From NCBI GenBank assembly GCA_012513395.1, contig JAAZCH010000044.1, positions 1 to 10,279 of the forward strand: a DNA stretch of 10,279 nucleotides, written 5' to 3'. The DNA is from Tissierellia bacterium (lineage in GTDB: Bacteria; Bacillota_A; Clostridia; Tissierellales; Peptoniphilaceae). A program made the translations under genes and the position numbers. Positions within the stretch are counted from its first letter, which is position 1. Every line of letters begins with the position of its first letter. The notes below the pieces were generated by a model, which made no database searches, was not told the DNA's origin, and saw only the letters and a program-made list of their open reading frames with translations. This document shows positions 1 to 6,110 of this stretch, in pieces.

Positions 1-19
1 AAAAGCAAAGGAGAATTAT

Positions 20-520
20 ATGAAGAAAATAGCGATATTACTTGAAAATATGTTCGACGAGCAAGAAGTGATTTACCCATACCACAGACTAAGAGAGGAT
101 TATGAAGTCCATCTAATAGGAACCAAGGGAGACGAAGTTTATAAAAGCAAGGTTGGATTTTCCATGAAATCCCATAAAGGATCTGACGAAGTTTCGGCAA
201 ATGACTACGACGGAGTATTTATTCCCGGAGGATTCTCACCAGATTTTATGAGAAGATCAGAAGATACAGTTAAATTCTTAAAGGAAATGGACCAGCAGAA
301 AAAGCCCATCGGTGCTATTTGCCATGGAGGCTGGATGCTAGCATCAGCAGTAGACATTAAAGGCAAAAAAGTTACCTCCTTTTCTTCTATTAAAGACGAC
401 CTAATCCACGCAGGTGGAGAATGGGTAGATGAAGAAGTAGTAGTAGACGGTCACATAATATCAGGAAGAACTCCTGTAGATTTGCCAGCAGTAATCAAAG
501 CCTTTATAGCAAAACTTTAA
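20..520 (+). CDS. DJ-1/PfpI superfamily protein (general stress / glyoxalase-like type)
   Basis: A 166-residue single-domain protein of the PfpI/YraA/YhbO branch of the DJ-1 superfamily, whose members act in the cytosol and are credited with protein or metabolite deglycation, glyoxalase or protease-like activity; the true substrate is unsettled. The nucleophile elbow is clear: AICHGGW with Cys101 followed by His102. Other family marks are IPGGFSPD (residues 68-75), the IKDDLIHAGGEWVDEEVVVDG stretch from about residue 124 (sampled here as DDLIHAG) and a SGRTPVDLPA end. Length is normal. The start is fixed by AAAGGAGA at 7-14. By my alignment to Pyrococcus PfpI (PH1704) the position of its active-site Glu10 is Met11 here, and the usual HGP after the cysteine is HGG. 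The gene ends at its own terminator, so it is probably monocistronic or the last gene of an operon entering from the left. Confidence 0.92.
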   Translation: MKKIAILLENMFDEQEVIYPYHRLREDYEVHLIGTKGDEVYKSKVGFSMKSHKGSDEVSANDYDGVFIPGGFSPDFMRRSEDTVKFLKEMDQQKKPIGAICHGGWMLASAVDIKGKKVTSFSSIKDDLIHAGGEWVDEEVVVDGHIISGRTPVDLPAVIKAFIAKL

Positions 521-532
521 AACAAACTCTAG

Positions 533-561
533 TGCCAAGGAAATTAACCCTTGGCATTTTT
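533..561 (+). terminator. Rho-independent terminator after the DJ-1 gene
   Basis: TGCCAAGG (533-540) pairs with CCTTGGCA (549-556), a perfect 8-bp stem with an 8-nt loop, followed by TTTTT. It lies 13 nt past the stop codon. Confidence 0.9.
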
Positions 562-562
562 A

Positions 563-591
563 TTGACAATCAAGGAAAAATAATATATCAT
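563..591 (+). promoter_or_regulatory. Probable sigma-A promoter for ald
   Basis: A perfect -35 TTGACA (563-568) and TATCAT (586-591, 5/6 match to the -10 consensus) are separated by 17 bp. It sits just behind the terminator of the preceding gene, giving ald its own transcript with a leader of about 20-25 nt. The ald ribosome site AAAGGTGA is at 609-616. Confidence 0.7.
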
Positions 592-620
592 TTTTTCATT
601 ATGGTTAAAAAGGTGAAAAT

Positions 621-1751
621 ATGATAATTGGTATTCCAACTGAGATAAAAGAAGAAGAATTTAGAGTAGCAGCAACTCCCGCTACGGTATTTCAAATAAC
701 CCAAGCAGGACATACAGTCCTAGTCCAATCAGGAGCAGGAGCGGGGATTAGCGCAACAGACGAAGATTATAGAAATTCAGGGGCAGAAATCCTCCAAACA
801 GCAGAAGAAGTTTGGGGAAAAGCTGAAATGATTTACAAAGTGAAAGAACCCCTAGAAAGCGAGTATAAGTACCTAAGAGAAGGACTTATAATTTTTTGCT
901 ATTTGCATATGGCAAATAACGAATCCCTTTTGAATGCACTAATTGAAAATAATGTGGTTTCCATAGCATACGAAACTATAGAAGTAGATAAGACCCTGCC
1001 ACTTTTAAAACCTATGTCAGAAATAGGTGGATGTATGGCGATAGTAGAGGGCTCGAATTTATTAAAACACTCTCAAGGTGGAAAAGGCAGACTACTCCAA
1101 GGCGTGCCAGGAGTTCCACCAGGACATGTAGTAGTAATCGGTTCAGGAACAGCAGGCCGAGGAGCCATCAGAACAGCAGTGGGAATAGGAGCAAGAGTAA
1201 CGGCAATCGATAGAAACATCGACAAACTATCAGCACTACAAGATATCTATGGACCTAGACTAGAAACCCAATTCTCCAGCCCCTACAATATTAGCAAAGC
1301 AGTTAAAACAGCAGACCTAGTAGTAGGAGCAGTTTTAGTAACAGGAGCTAGAACTCCCAAAGTCGTAACAGAAGAAATGGTAAAATCCATGGAACCAGGA
1401 AGCGTAATAGTAGACATCGCAGTAGACCAAGGAGGATGCGTAGAAACCATAGACCGTTTCACCACTCACTCAGACCCAGTCTACATAAGACACGGAGTTC
1501 TACACTATGCAGTACCCAATATACCAGGAACAGTAGCAGCAACAGCAACCACAGCATTAAGTAATGCCACCAGCCGCTACGCCATAGAAATAGCCAACCA
1601 AGGCTGGATCCAAGCCAGCGACAATAACCCCGCAATAAAAAAAGGCATCAACACCGCCTACGGAAAAATAACCTACAAAGGAGTAGCAGACGCCTTTGAA
1701 AAAGAATATGTAGATTTGGATAATATAATCCACAGGATTCTAAAACACTGA
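621..1751 (+). CDS. ald: Alanine dehydrogenase
   Basis: Catalyses the reversible NAD-dependent oxidative deamination of L-alanine to pyruvate and ammonium; cytosolic, and in amino-acid fermenters a route for alanine use or nitrogen balance. The 376 residues match the usual 370-378. Substrate and catalytic positions known from the family are present: Arg15, Lys75 in KVKEP, His96 in YLHMA and Asp269 in VDIAVDQGG. The Rossmann loop is GSGTAG (174-179) with the nucleotide-ribose acid Asp197 (AIDRN). The C-terminal part HYAVPNIPG (from 295) is typical, but the following VAATATTALSNAT differs from the common AVPRTSTxALTNAT, so an Arg and a Pro usually seen there are absent. The start is the ATG behind AAAGGTGA. 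Transcription is probably from the promoter just upstream. A heptamer repeat begins two bases after the TGA stop. Confidence 0.95.
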   Translation: MIIGIPTEIKEEEFRVAATPATVFQITQAGHTVLVQSGAGAGISATDEDYRNSGAEILQTAEEVWGKAEMIYKVKEPLESEYKYLREGLIIFCYLHMANNESLLNALIENNVVSIAYETIEVDKTLPLLKPMSEIGGCMAIVEGSNLLKHSQGGKGRLLQGVPGVPPGHVVVIGSGTAGRGAIRTAVGIGARVTAIDRNIDKLSALQDIYGPRLETQFSSPYNISKAVKTADLVVGAVLVTGARTPKVVTEEMVKSMEPGSVIVDIAVDQGGCVETIDRFTTHSDPVYIRHGVLHYAVPNIPGTVAATATTALSNATSRYAIEIANQGWIQASDNNPAIKKGINTAYGKITYKGVADAFEKEYVDLDNIIHRILKH

Positions 1752-1752
1752 T

Positions 1753-1796
1753 CAGTTAACAGTTGACAATTAACAGTTTACAGTTGGGCTACGCCC
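1753..1796 (+). repeat. Heptamer array plus GC hairpin, copy A1 (after ald)
   Basis: Five consecutive 7-bp units fill 1753-1787: CAGTTAA, CAGTTGA, CAATTAA, CAGTTTA and CAGTTGG in order. The array is followed by GGGC-TAC-GCCC (1786-1796), which can form a 4-bp hairpin. It starts one base after the ald stop codon and reads in the same sense as ald. It is an inverted copy of the element at 2361-2403. Confidence 0.85.
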
Positions 1797-1858
1797 TTAT
1801 ACGACAAACTGAATGTGTCCAATGTTATGATAAATTTAAATTTGTTTTTGTATTAATT

Positions 1859-1909
1859 AAAAAAACGAGCGACGAATTATTATAAATATTCGTCGCTCGA
1901 TTTATTTTG
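1859..1909. terminator. Bidirectional terminator between ald and the IVP-type gene
   Basis: CGAGCGACGAAT (1866-1877) pairs perfectly with ATTCGTCGCTCG (1888-1899), a 12-bp stem with a 10-nt loop. On the minus strand it is followed by an uninterrupted T run (complement of the A run ending at 1865); on the plus strand by ATTTATTTT. It can end both the minus-strand IVP-type transcript and read-through from ald. The bases between the A1 repeat and this hairpin (1797-1858) show nothing recognisable. Confidence 0.85.
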
Positions 1910-1915
1910 TATATT

Positions 1916-2268
1916 TTAATCTTCTTTAATTGTTTTTATAATAGAAATTAGCATCTTAATGACTTCAGAATTATCACTGTCCAAAGATTTATACATTTCC
2001 TCTGTTATATAGTTAGTTTCTTTTAATAACTCTAACCAATATTCAGTTTCCGCAGCTTCCTTTAATGCAATATTCATTTTGTGTTGAAAATCTTTTCTGC
2101 TTTGAGCATATAGTGCTTCTTTTATATTGGCGCCGGTACTAGTTCCAGATTTTAATATTTGTTTAGATATAACATAATCTCTTTTTTCAACTTCCAAATA
2201 TTTAAATAACTTTACAGCTCTAACAGAAAAATCGAAAGCTTTTTATAAACAATACTATTCTCAACCAT
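1916..2268 (-). pseudogene. Four-helix bundle protein (23S rRNA IVP family), frame-disrupted
   Basis: The downstream part (LEVEKRDYVISKQ, SGTSTGANIKEA, KMNIALKEAAETEYWLELL) is a clear match to the four-helix bundle family first known from intervening sequences in 23S rRNA genes; function is unknown, and members form small helical oligomers. A perfect site AGGAGG (2280-2275) precedes an ATG at 2268 that opens MVENSIVYKK and stops after 18 codons. Shifting to the -1 frame at the A run (plus-strand T run 2240-2244) continues as AFDFSVRAVKLFKYL and joins the conserved body, giving a normal length of about 117 residues. One base therefore seems to be missing, or a -1 ribosomal slip at AAAAAG restores the protein; a sequencing error is also possible. 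Without the shift, the body could only start at an internal TTG (2197) with no good ribosome site. The gene is bracketed by inverted heptamer elements. Confidence 0.8.
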
Positions 2269-2360
2269 ACAATTCCTCCTAATTTGTTAGAATTTTTTTG
2301 CAATGCGAAGCTCTGTATTTTATTCTTTGCACCCCTCGGGTATTTCCAATTCACCAACAA

Positions 2361-2403
2361 GGGCGCAGCCAACTGTAAACTGTTAATTGTTAACTGTAAA
2401 CTA
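2361..2403 (-). repeat. GC hairpin plus heptamer array, copy A2 (at rodA stop)
   Basis: Read on the minus strand from 2403: TAGTTTA (2403-2397), CAGTTAA (2396-2390), CAATTAA (2389-2383), CAGTTTA (2382-2376) and CAGTTGG (2375-2369), then CTGCGCCC. The rodA stop codon TAG is the first three bases of the first unit. Four units match A1 or nearly so, in inverted orientation. Beyond it (2328-2340) ACCC-CTC-GGGT can form another small hairpin. The stretch 2281-2327, upstream of the IVP-type gene, shows no convincing promoter to me. Confidence 0.85.
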
Positions 2404-3510
2404 GAAGTATTTTATATGCCTATGCGCCGCCACACTAAGTATCAATCCTATCATCGTAAGATTTGTTAGTTGAAAAGTTCCTCCTTGGGAGAAAAAGGGG
2501 AGGGGAATTCCTGTTATGGGCATTACTCCTAAAGTCATTCCTATGTTTTCCCAAATGTGGAATAAGAACATGGCTGCTATTCCCATAACCATATAGGAGC
2601 CGAAGTGGTCCACTGAATATTTGGAGATTTTATACATTCTGAGTAATATAAATAAATAAAGGGCAATCAACGCAAATCCTCCCACAAATCCTAGCTCTTC
2701 TGCCAAAACAGGGAAGATGAAGTCGTTTTGCTTTTCTGGAATGAAATTAAATTGGTTTTGGGTACCTTGATATAGACCTTTTCCTAAAAACTTACCCGAT
2801 CCGATGGCGATTTCACCTTGGATATATTGGTAGGTAGTTCCCGTAGGATTTGAATAAGGATCTAAGAAGTCGAAGATTCTATTTTTTTGGTAATCCTCTA
2901 GTGTCAACCAAATTATGGGAAGCATAATCAAAAAAGCTCCCACAGCGATGGCTATATATTTCCAATGAATTCCTGCGATAAATAGCATCATAATCATGAT
3001 GAAGATATAAACCAAAGCAGTTCCCATATCCGGCTGAAGTAAAATCAATGCGATGGGAAAAAACCCAAAAGCCAAAACCTTCACTAAAACCAAAGGCTTG
3101 TTCAGCTCCTCTCCCACCTCTTCCAAATAAGCCGCAAAGCAAATTATAAAAGCGATCTTCACAAACTCCGAAGGTTGAAAACTAAATCCAGCGATAGAAA
3201 CCCAGCTTCGAATATCCCTAGTCATACCAGGACCGAATCCAGCGATTAAAGTGTAAATCAAAAGGACTGCACTCACCAAATAAATTAACTTATATACAAT
3301 TTTCCAATTTCTATAATCTATAGTAGCTAAAACTATTAACCCCACAAAACCTAAAATCGTCGCCGCTTTTTGGGAACGCATAATACTAGCCCCAGTACGA
3401 AGACTCATGCTGGCGCTATTTAAGATGACCAACCCGAATAAACAAGCAGCCACCACAGCTATCAATAATCTATAATCTATATCCTTTATAATATCTCTTC
3501 TTTTGCTCAT
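2401..3510 (-). CDS. rodA: SEDS-family peptidoglycan polymerase RodA
   Basis: A polytopic membrane glycosyltransferase that polymerises lipid II into glycan strands, normally with a class B PBP in the elongasome. The 369 residues show about ten hydrophobic segments. Family marks: QPSEFVKIA (112-120), LLQPDMGTALV (158-167), FIPEKQNDFIF (256-266) with Asp263 at the catalytic aspartate position of SEDS proteins, and TGIPLPFFSQGGT (333-345). The NDFIF context and length favour RodA over FtsW or SpoVE, though SEDS naming from sequence alone is never certain. The last motif usually reads SYGGS, so Gln342 and Thr345 are unusual. No ribosome site precedes the ATG; a -10 box ends six bases before it, suggesting a leaderless message. 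The gene is divergent from the next operon, and its stop codon lies inside a heptamer repeat. Confidence 0.92.
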   Translation of the reverse strand: MSKRRDIIKDIDYRLLIAVVAACLFGLVILNSASMSLRTGASIMRSQKAATILGFVGLIVLATIDYRNWKIVYKLIYLVSAVLLIYTLIAGFGPGMTRDIRSWVSIAGFSFQPSEFVKIAFIICFAAYLEEVGEELNKPLVLVKVLAFGFFPIALILLQPDMGTALVYIFIMIMMLFIAGIHWKYIAIAVGAFLIMLPIIWLTLEDYQKNRIFDFLDPYSNPTGTTYQYIQGEIAIGSGKFLGKGLYQGTQNQFNFIPEKQNDFIFPVLAEELGFVGGFALIALYLFILLRMYKISKYSVDHFGSYMVMGIAAMFLFHIWENIGMTLGVMPITGIPLPFFSQGGTFQLTNLTMIGLILSVAAHRHIKYF

Positions 3511-3516
3511 GATGAT

Positions 3517-3545
3517 ATTGTATTAAAAAAATGTGTTAAAGTAAA
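3517..3545 (-). promoter_or_regulatory. Probable rodA promoter, possibly leaderless
   Basis: On the minus strand TTTACT (3545-3540) and TACAAT (3522-3517, 5/6 match to the -10 consensus) are 17 bp apart. A start seven bases past the -10 box would fall at 3510, the A of the rodA ATG. No Shine-Dalgarno sequence is visible between 3511 and 3530. Confidence 0.5.
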
Positions 3546-3554
3546 GTTAATGAG

Positions 3555-3584
3555 TTGTTAAAACTAGATAATTTGTACTATAAT
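3555..3584 (+). promoter_or_regulatory. Probable promoter of the DUF5711-like/mscS/DUF951 operon
   Basis: A perfect TATAAT (3579-3584) with TTGTTA (3555-3560) 18 bp upstream. The predicted start near 3591 leaves a leader of about ten bases that is mostly the ribosome site GAGGTG (3592-3597). It partly faces the rodA promoter on the other strand, in the same 90-bp gap. Confidence 0.65.
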
Positions 3585-3600
3585 ATAACACGAGGTGCAT

Positions 3601-4659
3601 ATGAGAAAAATATTAAGTATAAAAAATTTCCTCCTCACATTAGGCATAATCATACTAATAATAATAGGAAATCAATTAATTATAAATTATACCCAAAAAC
3701 CAGTGAAGATGGTAGAATTGCAATCCATCTGGACAGACACAGAAATCCAAACATCCAACCTAACCACTAAATCCATAGTAACCTGGGATAATAACAGACT
3801 TAGAATGTTTAATTTCACAGGAGAAACTACAGAAGAAGTTATAGGAAATGGATTTTTTACCAATATTTATTACTTTGGAGACGATATAGCGGTACTGGAT
3901 AAACAGCTAAACGTACTTTATACCTATAACTCCACAGGAGATTTAAAAGACAAGACCCAGCTTACGGGAAGCGTCTACTCCATATTTAAAAAAGGATCAG
4001 ACATCTATCTTCACAAGAAAGAAGACCTAACGACGCAAAGATTAGAAACCATCTCCAAGTTAGAAGGAGACGGAAAAGAATCTCCCCTTTACCAAACCGA
4101 TAAATTTATAGTAAACTTCCAATTAGAAGGCTCAGAACTTTTGATATCGGAAATAGCAGCAGAAAACTACGCCTATAAATCCACCCTCCACGTAATAAAA
4201 GGAGGCAAGACCAAAACCTACGATTTCGGAAACGAAACCATCTTAGATATGAAAAAATACGGAAACAAGATAATCGCAGTTTCCAATAAAAATCTCTACT
4301 CTCTCCAAGACTCCAAAAGAGAAAAGGTAGAGCTAAATAAATTTAAAGACTACGTATTTGAAAACAATCGAATAGGAATCCTCTACAACAATCGTCTAGT
4401 GTTCTTCAACGAAAATCTAGCCGAAAGAGAAGCTTTTGATTTAGGAATAACAACCACAGGACTTATACTCCACGACGGAGGATATTTCGTCTACGGACCT
4501 ACAGATATGGTAGGATATATAGGACAAAAACGACAATTCAAAAAATCCTTCGATTCTATAGTTTACGGAGTCAGCAGCAACAATCGAACCATGTTAATTA
4601 CTCATAAATACAACACGGAATTGTATGGATTTGAAGTTATAGAGGAAGGGACGAATTGA
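3601..4659 (+). CDS. Membrane-anchored beta-propeller-like protein (DUF5711-like)
   Basis: A 352-residue protein with one N-terminal membrane helix (about residues 9-29, FLLTLGIIILIIIGNQLII) and a large outer domain. The domain has many short beta-type stretches ending in patterns such as NNRLRMFNF, DDIAVLDKQLNVLYTYN, NKIIAVSNKNLYSL and NNRLVFFNENL, which resemble blades of a PQQ- or WD-like propeller. This layout fits the DUF5711 family of Clostridia, whose role is unknown; the assignment is from pattern memory, not a search. A start at ATG 3601 is preferred over an in-frame GTG at 3595, because that GTG lies within the ribosome site GAGGTG (3592-3597). The stop codon overlaps the TTG start of the MscS gene, so the two are probably translationally coupled. 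The order next to mscS and DUF951 suggests an envelope-related role, which is inference. Confidence 0.75.
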   Translation: MRKILSIKNFLLTLGIIILIIIGNQLIINYTQKPVKMVELQSIWTDTEIQTSNLTTKSIVTWDNNRLRMFNFTGETTEEVIGNGFFTNIYYFGDDIAVLDKQLNVLYTYNSTGDLKDKTQLTGSVYSIFKKGSDIYLHKKEDLTTQRLETISKLEGDGKESPLYQTDKFIVNFQLEGSELLISEIAAENYAYKSTLHVIKGGKTKTYDFGNETILDMKKYGNKIIAVSNKNLYSLQDSKREKVELNKFKDYVFENNRIGILYNNRLVFFNENLAEREAFDLGITTTGLILHDGGYFVYGPTDMVGYIGQKRQFKKSFDSIVYGVSSNNRTMLITHKYNTELYGFEVIEEGTN

Positions 4660-5480
4660 GCAAAATTATTAATAAAACAATCTTTGCAGGACAAATAGCA
4701 AACGAAATGATACTATTTATCATGGACATTGTCCTTGCTCTAGGGATTATTTACCTATCATCAAAAGTTCTAAAAAAACTTGTAAATCAAGCACTAAAGC
4801 GAACGCATGGAGACGAAAAGGTCATTAACACATTGAACAAATTGCTAATAAGCGTAATCAATGTAATATTTTTGGTAATGGTAATTTTCACTTTATTAGA
4901 AGCATTGGGAGTAAATACTGCATCACTAGTCGCTACAGCAGGAATCGGAGGAGTAGCCATAGGATTCGGAGCCCAATCCCTAGTGAAGGACATTATTTCA
5001 GGATTTTTCATACTCCTAGAAGGCCAATACTACGTAGGAGAGGCAGTTGTAATTTCTGGAATTTCAGGGACGGTAGTAGATTTTAATTTAAGAACCACAA
5101 AACTCAGAGACTACTCCACAGGAGCCATTCACATAATCCCCAACGGGACGGTTAATATAGTAGAAAATAGAAGTAGACTAGACCAATTGGCGAACTTGAC
5201 CTTGAATATTCCCATAGACTACGAACCTGACGAAGTCCTTAAGATATTGAGAGACAGACTCGAACAAGTGCAAGACGAACGAATCGTAGAAGGACCCAAA
5301 GTAATGGGAATTTCCGATTGGAAAGAACGCTACTACTCCATTTTCATCTCCACATCAGTCATAAACGGAGAAATGTTCGAGATGCAAAGAGTCTTGAGAA
5401 AAATTATTACCCAAGAGTTAAAAGAAAAAGGAATCGAAATGTATAAACCCATATTCAATCTAGACACGGAGGAAAAATAA
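4656..5480 (+). CDS. Small-conductance mechanosensitive channel, MscS family
   Basis: A 274-residue channel that opens on membrane tension to release solutes during osmotic downshock. Three hydrophobic segments lie at about 19-37, 62-84 and 88-121; the third is the glycine/alanine-rich pore helix with TAGIGGVAIGFGAQSLVKD (94-112) and FILLEGQYYVGE. The cytosolic beta domain follows, with IIPNG (160-164), and then the alpha/beta end. Length fits the YkuT-like short MscS class. The best start is TTG at 4656, preceded by GAGGAAGGG (4642-4650) and overlapping the previous stop as TTGA; an ATG at residue 18 is an alternative that would trim the first segment. The stop overlaps the next start as TAATG. 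In many Clostridia an mscS gene sits next to DUF951, and this order is seen here. Confidence 0.93.
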   Translation: MSKIINKTIFAGQIANEMILFIMDIVLALGIIYLSSKVLKKLVNQALKRTHGDEKVINTLNKLLISVINVIFLVMVIFTLLEALGVNTASLVATAGIGGVAIGFGAQSLVKDIISGFFILLEGQYYVGEAVVISGISGTVVDFNLRTTKLRDYSTGAIHIIPNGTVNIVENRSRLDQLANLTLNIPIDYEPDEVLKILRDRLEQVQDERIVEGPKVMGISDWKERYYSIFISTSVINGEMFEMQRVLRKIITQELKEKGIEMYKPIFNLDTEEK

Positions 5481-5707
5481 TGCTTTATTACAAAGTAGGA
5501 GATATAGTAACTATGAAAAAGGGCCACCCCTGTGGCGAAAATATGTGGGAAATCCTAAGAACCGGAGTAGACATAAAATTAGAATGCACCGGCTGCAACC
5601 GCCAAATTTGGATGCCCAGAATAGACTTTGAAAAAAGAGTAAGAAAAATAAAAGTAGGCGAAAAATTCATAGCCATAGTACACCATAAACCAGAAGAAAT
5701 AGAATAA
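5480..5707 (+). CDS. DUF951 family protein
   Basis: A 75-residue basic protein with the full DUF951 signature: DIVTMKKGHPCG (8-19), WEILRTGVDIKLECTGC (23-39) and MPRIDFEKRVRKI (45-57). His16, Cys18 and the Cys36-x-x-Cys39 pair could bind a metal such as zinc, but this is inference; the function of the family is unknown. The start is fixed by GGAGG (5468-5472) and overlaps the mscS stop codon by one base, so it is translated from the same message. A heptamer repeat begins on the base right after its TAA stop. Confidence 0.93.
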   Translation: MLYYKVGDIVTMKKGHPCGENMWEILRTGVDIKLECTGCNRQIWMPRIDFEKRVRKIKVGEKFIAIVHHKPEEIE

Positions 5708-5758
5708 TAGATAACAGATGATAGATAGTAGATAATAGATAGTAGAGGCCTGCGGCTT
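5708..5758 (+). repeat. Heptamer array of TAGATAA type, copy A3 (after DUF951)
   Basis: Units at 5708-5714, 5715-5721, 5722-5728, 5729-5735 and 5736-5742 read TAGATAA, CAGATGA, TAGATAG, TAGATAA and TAGATAG; a sixth begins TAGAGG and runs into the GC-rich block GGCCTGCGGC (5747-5756). The array starts on the base after the stop codon and keeps the same layout as A1 and A2, but with a different core sequence. The rest of the gap to 5810 holds a degraded copy of the CCCACG...ATCAATACG block at about 5785-5811. Confidence 0.8.
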
Positions 5759-5810
5759 AGTTATGCAAATGGGCACATCCAGCATATTCCCACGACGCCA
5801 TCAATACGCT

Positions 5811-6062
5811 AATTGTAGGGGACGCGTTCCCACGCGTACCGTGACGATATCAATACGGCTAACTAACAAAAGTGCTTAACCCATTCTATCTACCCAACAA
5901 AGGCGCAGCCACTGTACGCTGTACGTTAAAAAGTTAATTGTAGGGGACGCGTTCCCACGCGTACCGCGACGATATCAATACGACTAACTATCAAAAGTGT
6001 TTAACACACCTATCTGCTTAACAAAGGCGCAGCCACTGTACACTGTTCACTGTAAACTGTAA
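5811..6062. repeat. 125-bp tandem duplication with GACGCG hairpin and heptamers
   Basis: Copy one (5811-5935) and copy two (5936-6062) are offset by 125 bp and agree over most of their length. Each begins AATTGTAGGGG and holds GGGACGCGT-TCCC-ACGCGTACC (5819-5840 and 5944-5965), a stem of nine pairs with one mismatch. Then come GACGATATCAATACG, a TAACTA block, AAAGGCGCAGCC, and a minus-strand heptamer array. In copy two the units CAGTTTA, CAGTGAA, CAGTGTA and CAGTGGC run from 6059 down to 6032; in copy one they are decayed. No gene is visible in 5708-6110. Next to ilvA, CACC-CCTA-GGTG (6068-6079) is a further small dyad. Confidence 0.88.
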
Positions 6063-6110
6063 TCCGCACCCCTAGGTGATTAATATAAAAAAATAAAAGG
6101 AGAATAATAT

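Noticed and set aside
1031..1213. A 60-codon open frame inside ald on the plus strand, rich in Arg and Ser
   Set aside because: It lies wholly within ald in another frame, has no ribosome site, and its composition is that of a shifted Gly/Ala-rich coding sequence.
1753..2403. The inverted heptamer elements as insertion-sequence ends
   Set aside because: There is no transposase, no target duplication that I can see, and the same elements occur at other gene ends singly.
5708..6110. Possible CRISPR array in the repeat-rich gap
   Set aside because: The two long repeats are adjacent copies of 125 bp with no unique spacers of regular size, and the heptamers are contiguous; no cas gene is near.
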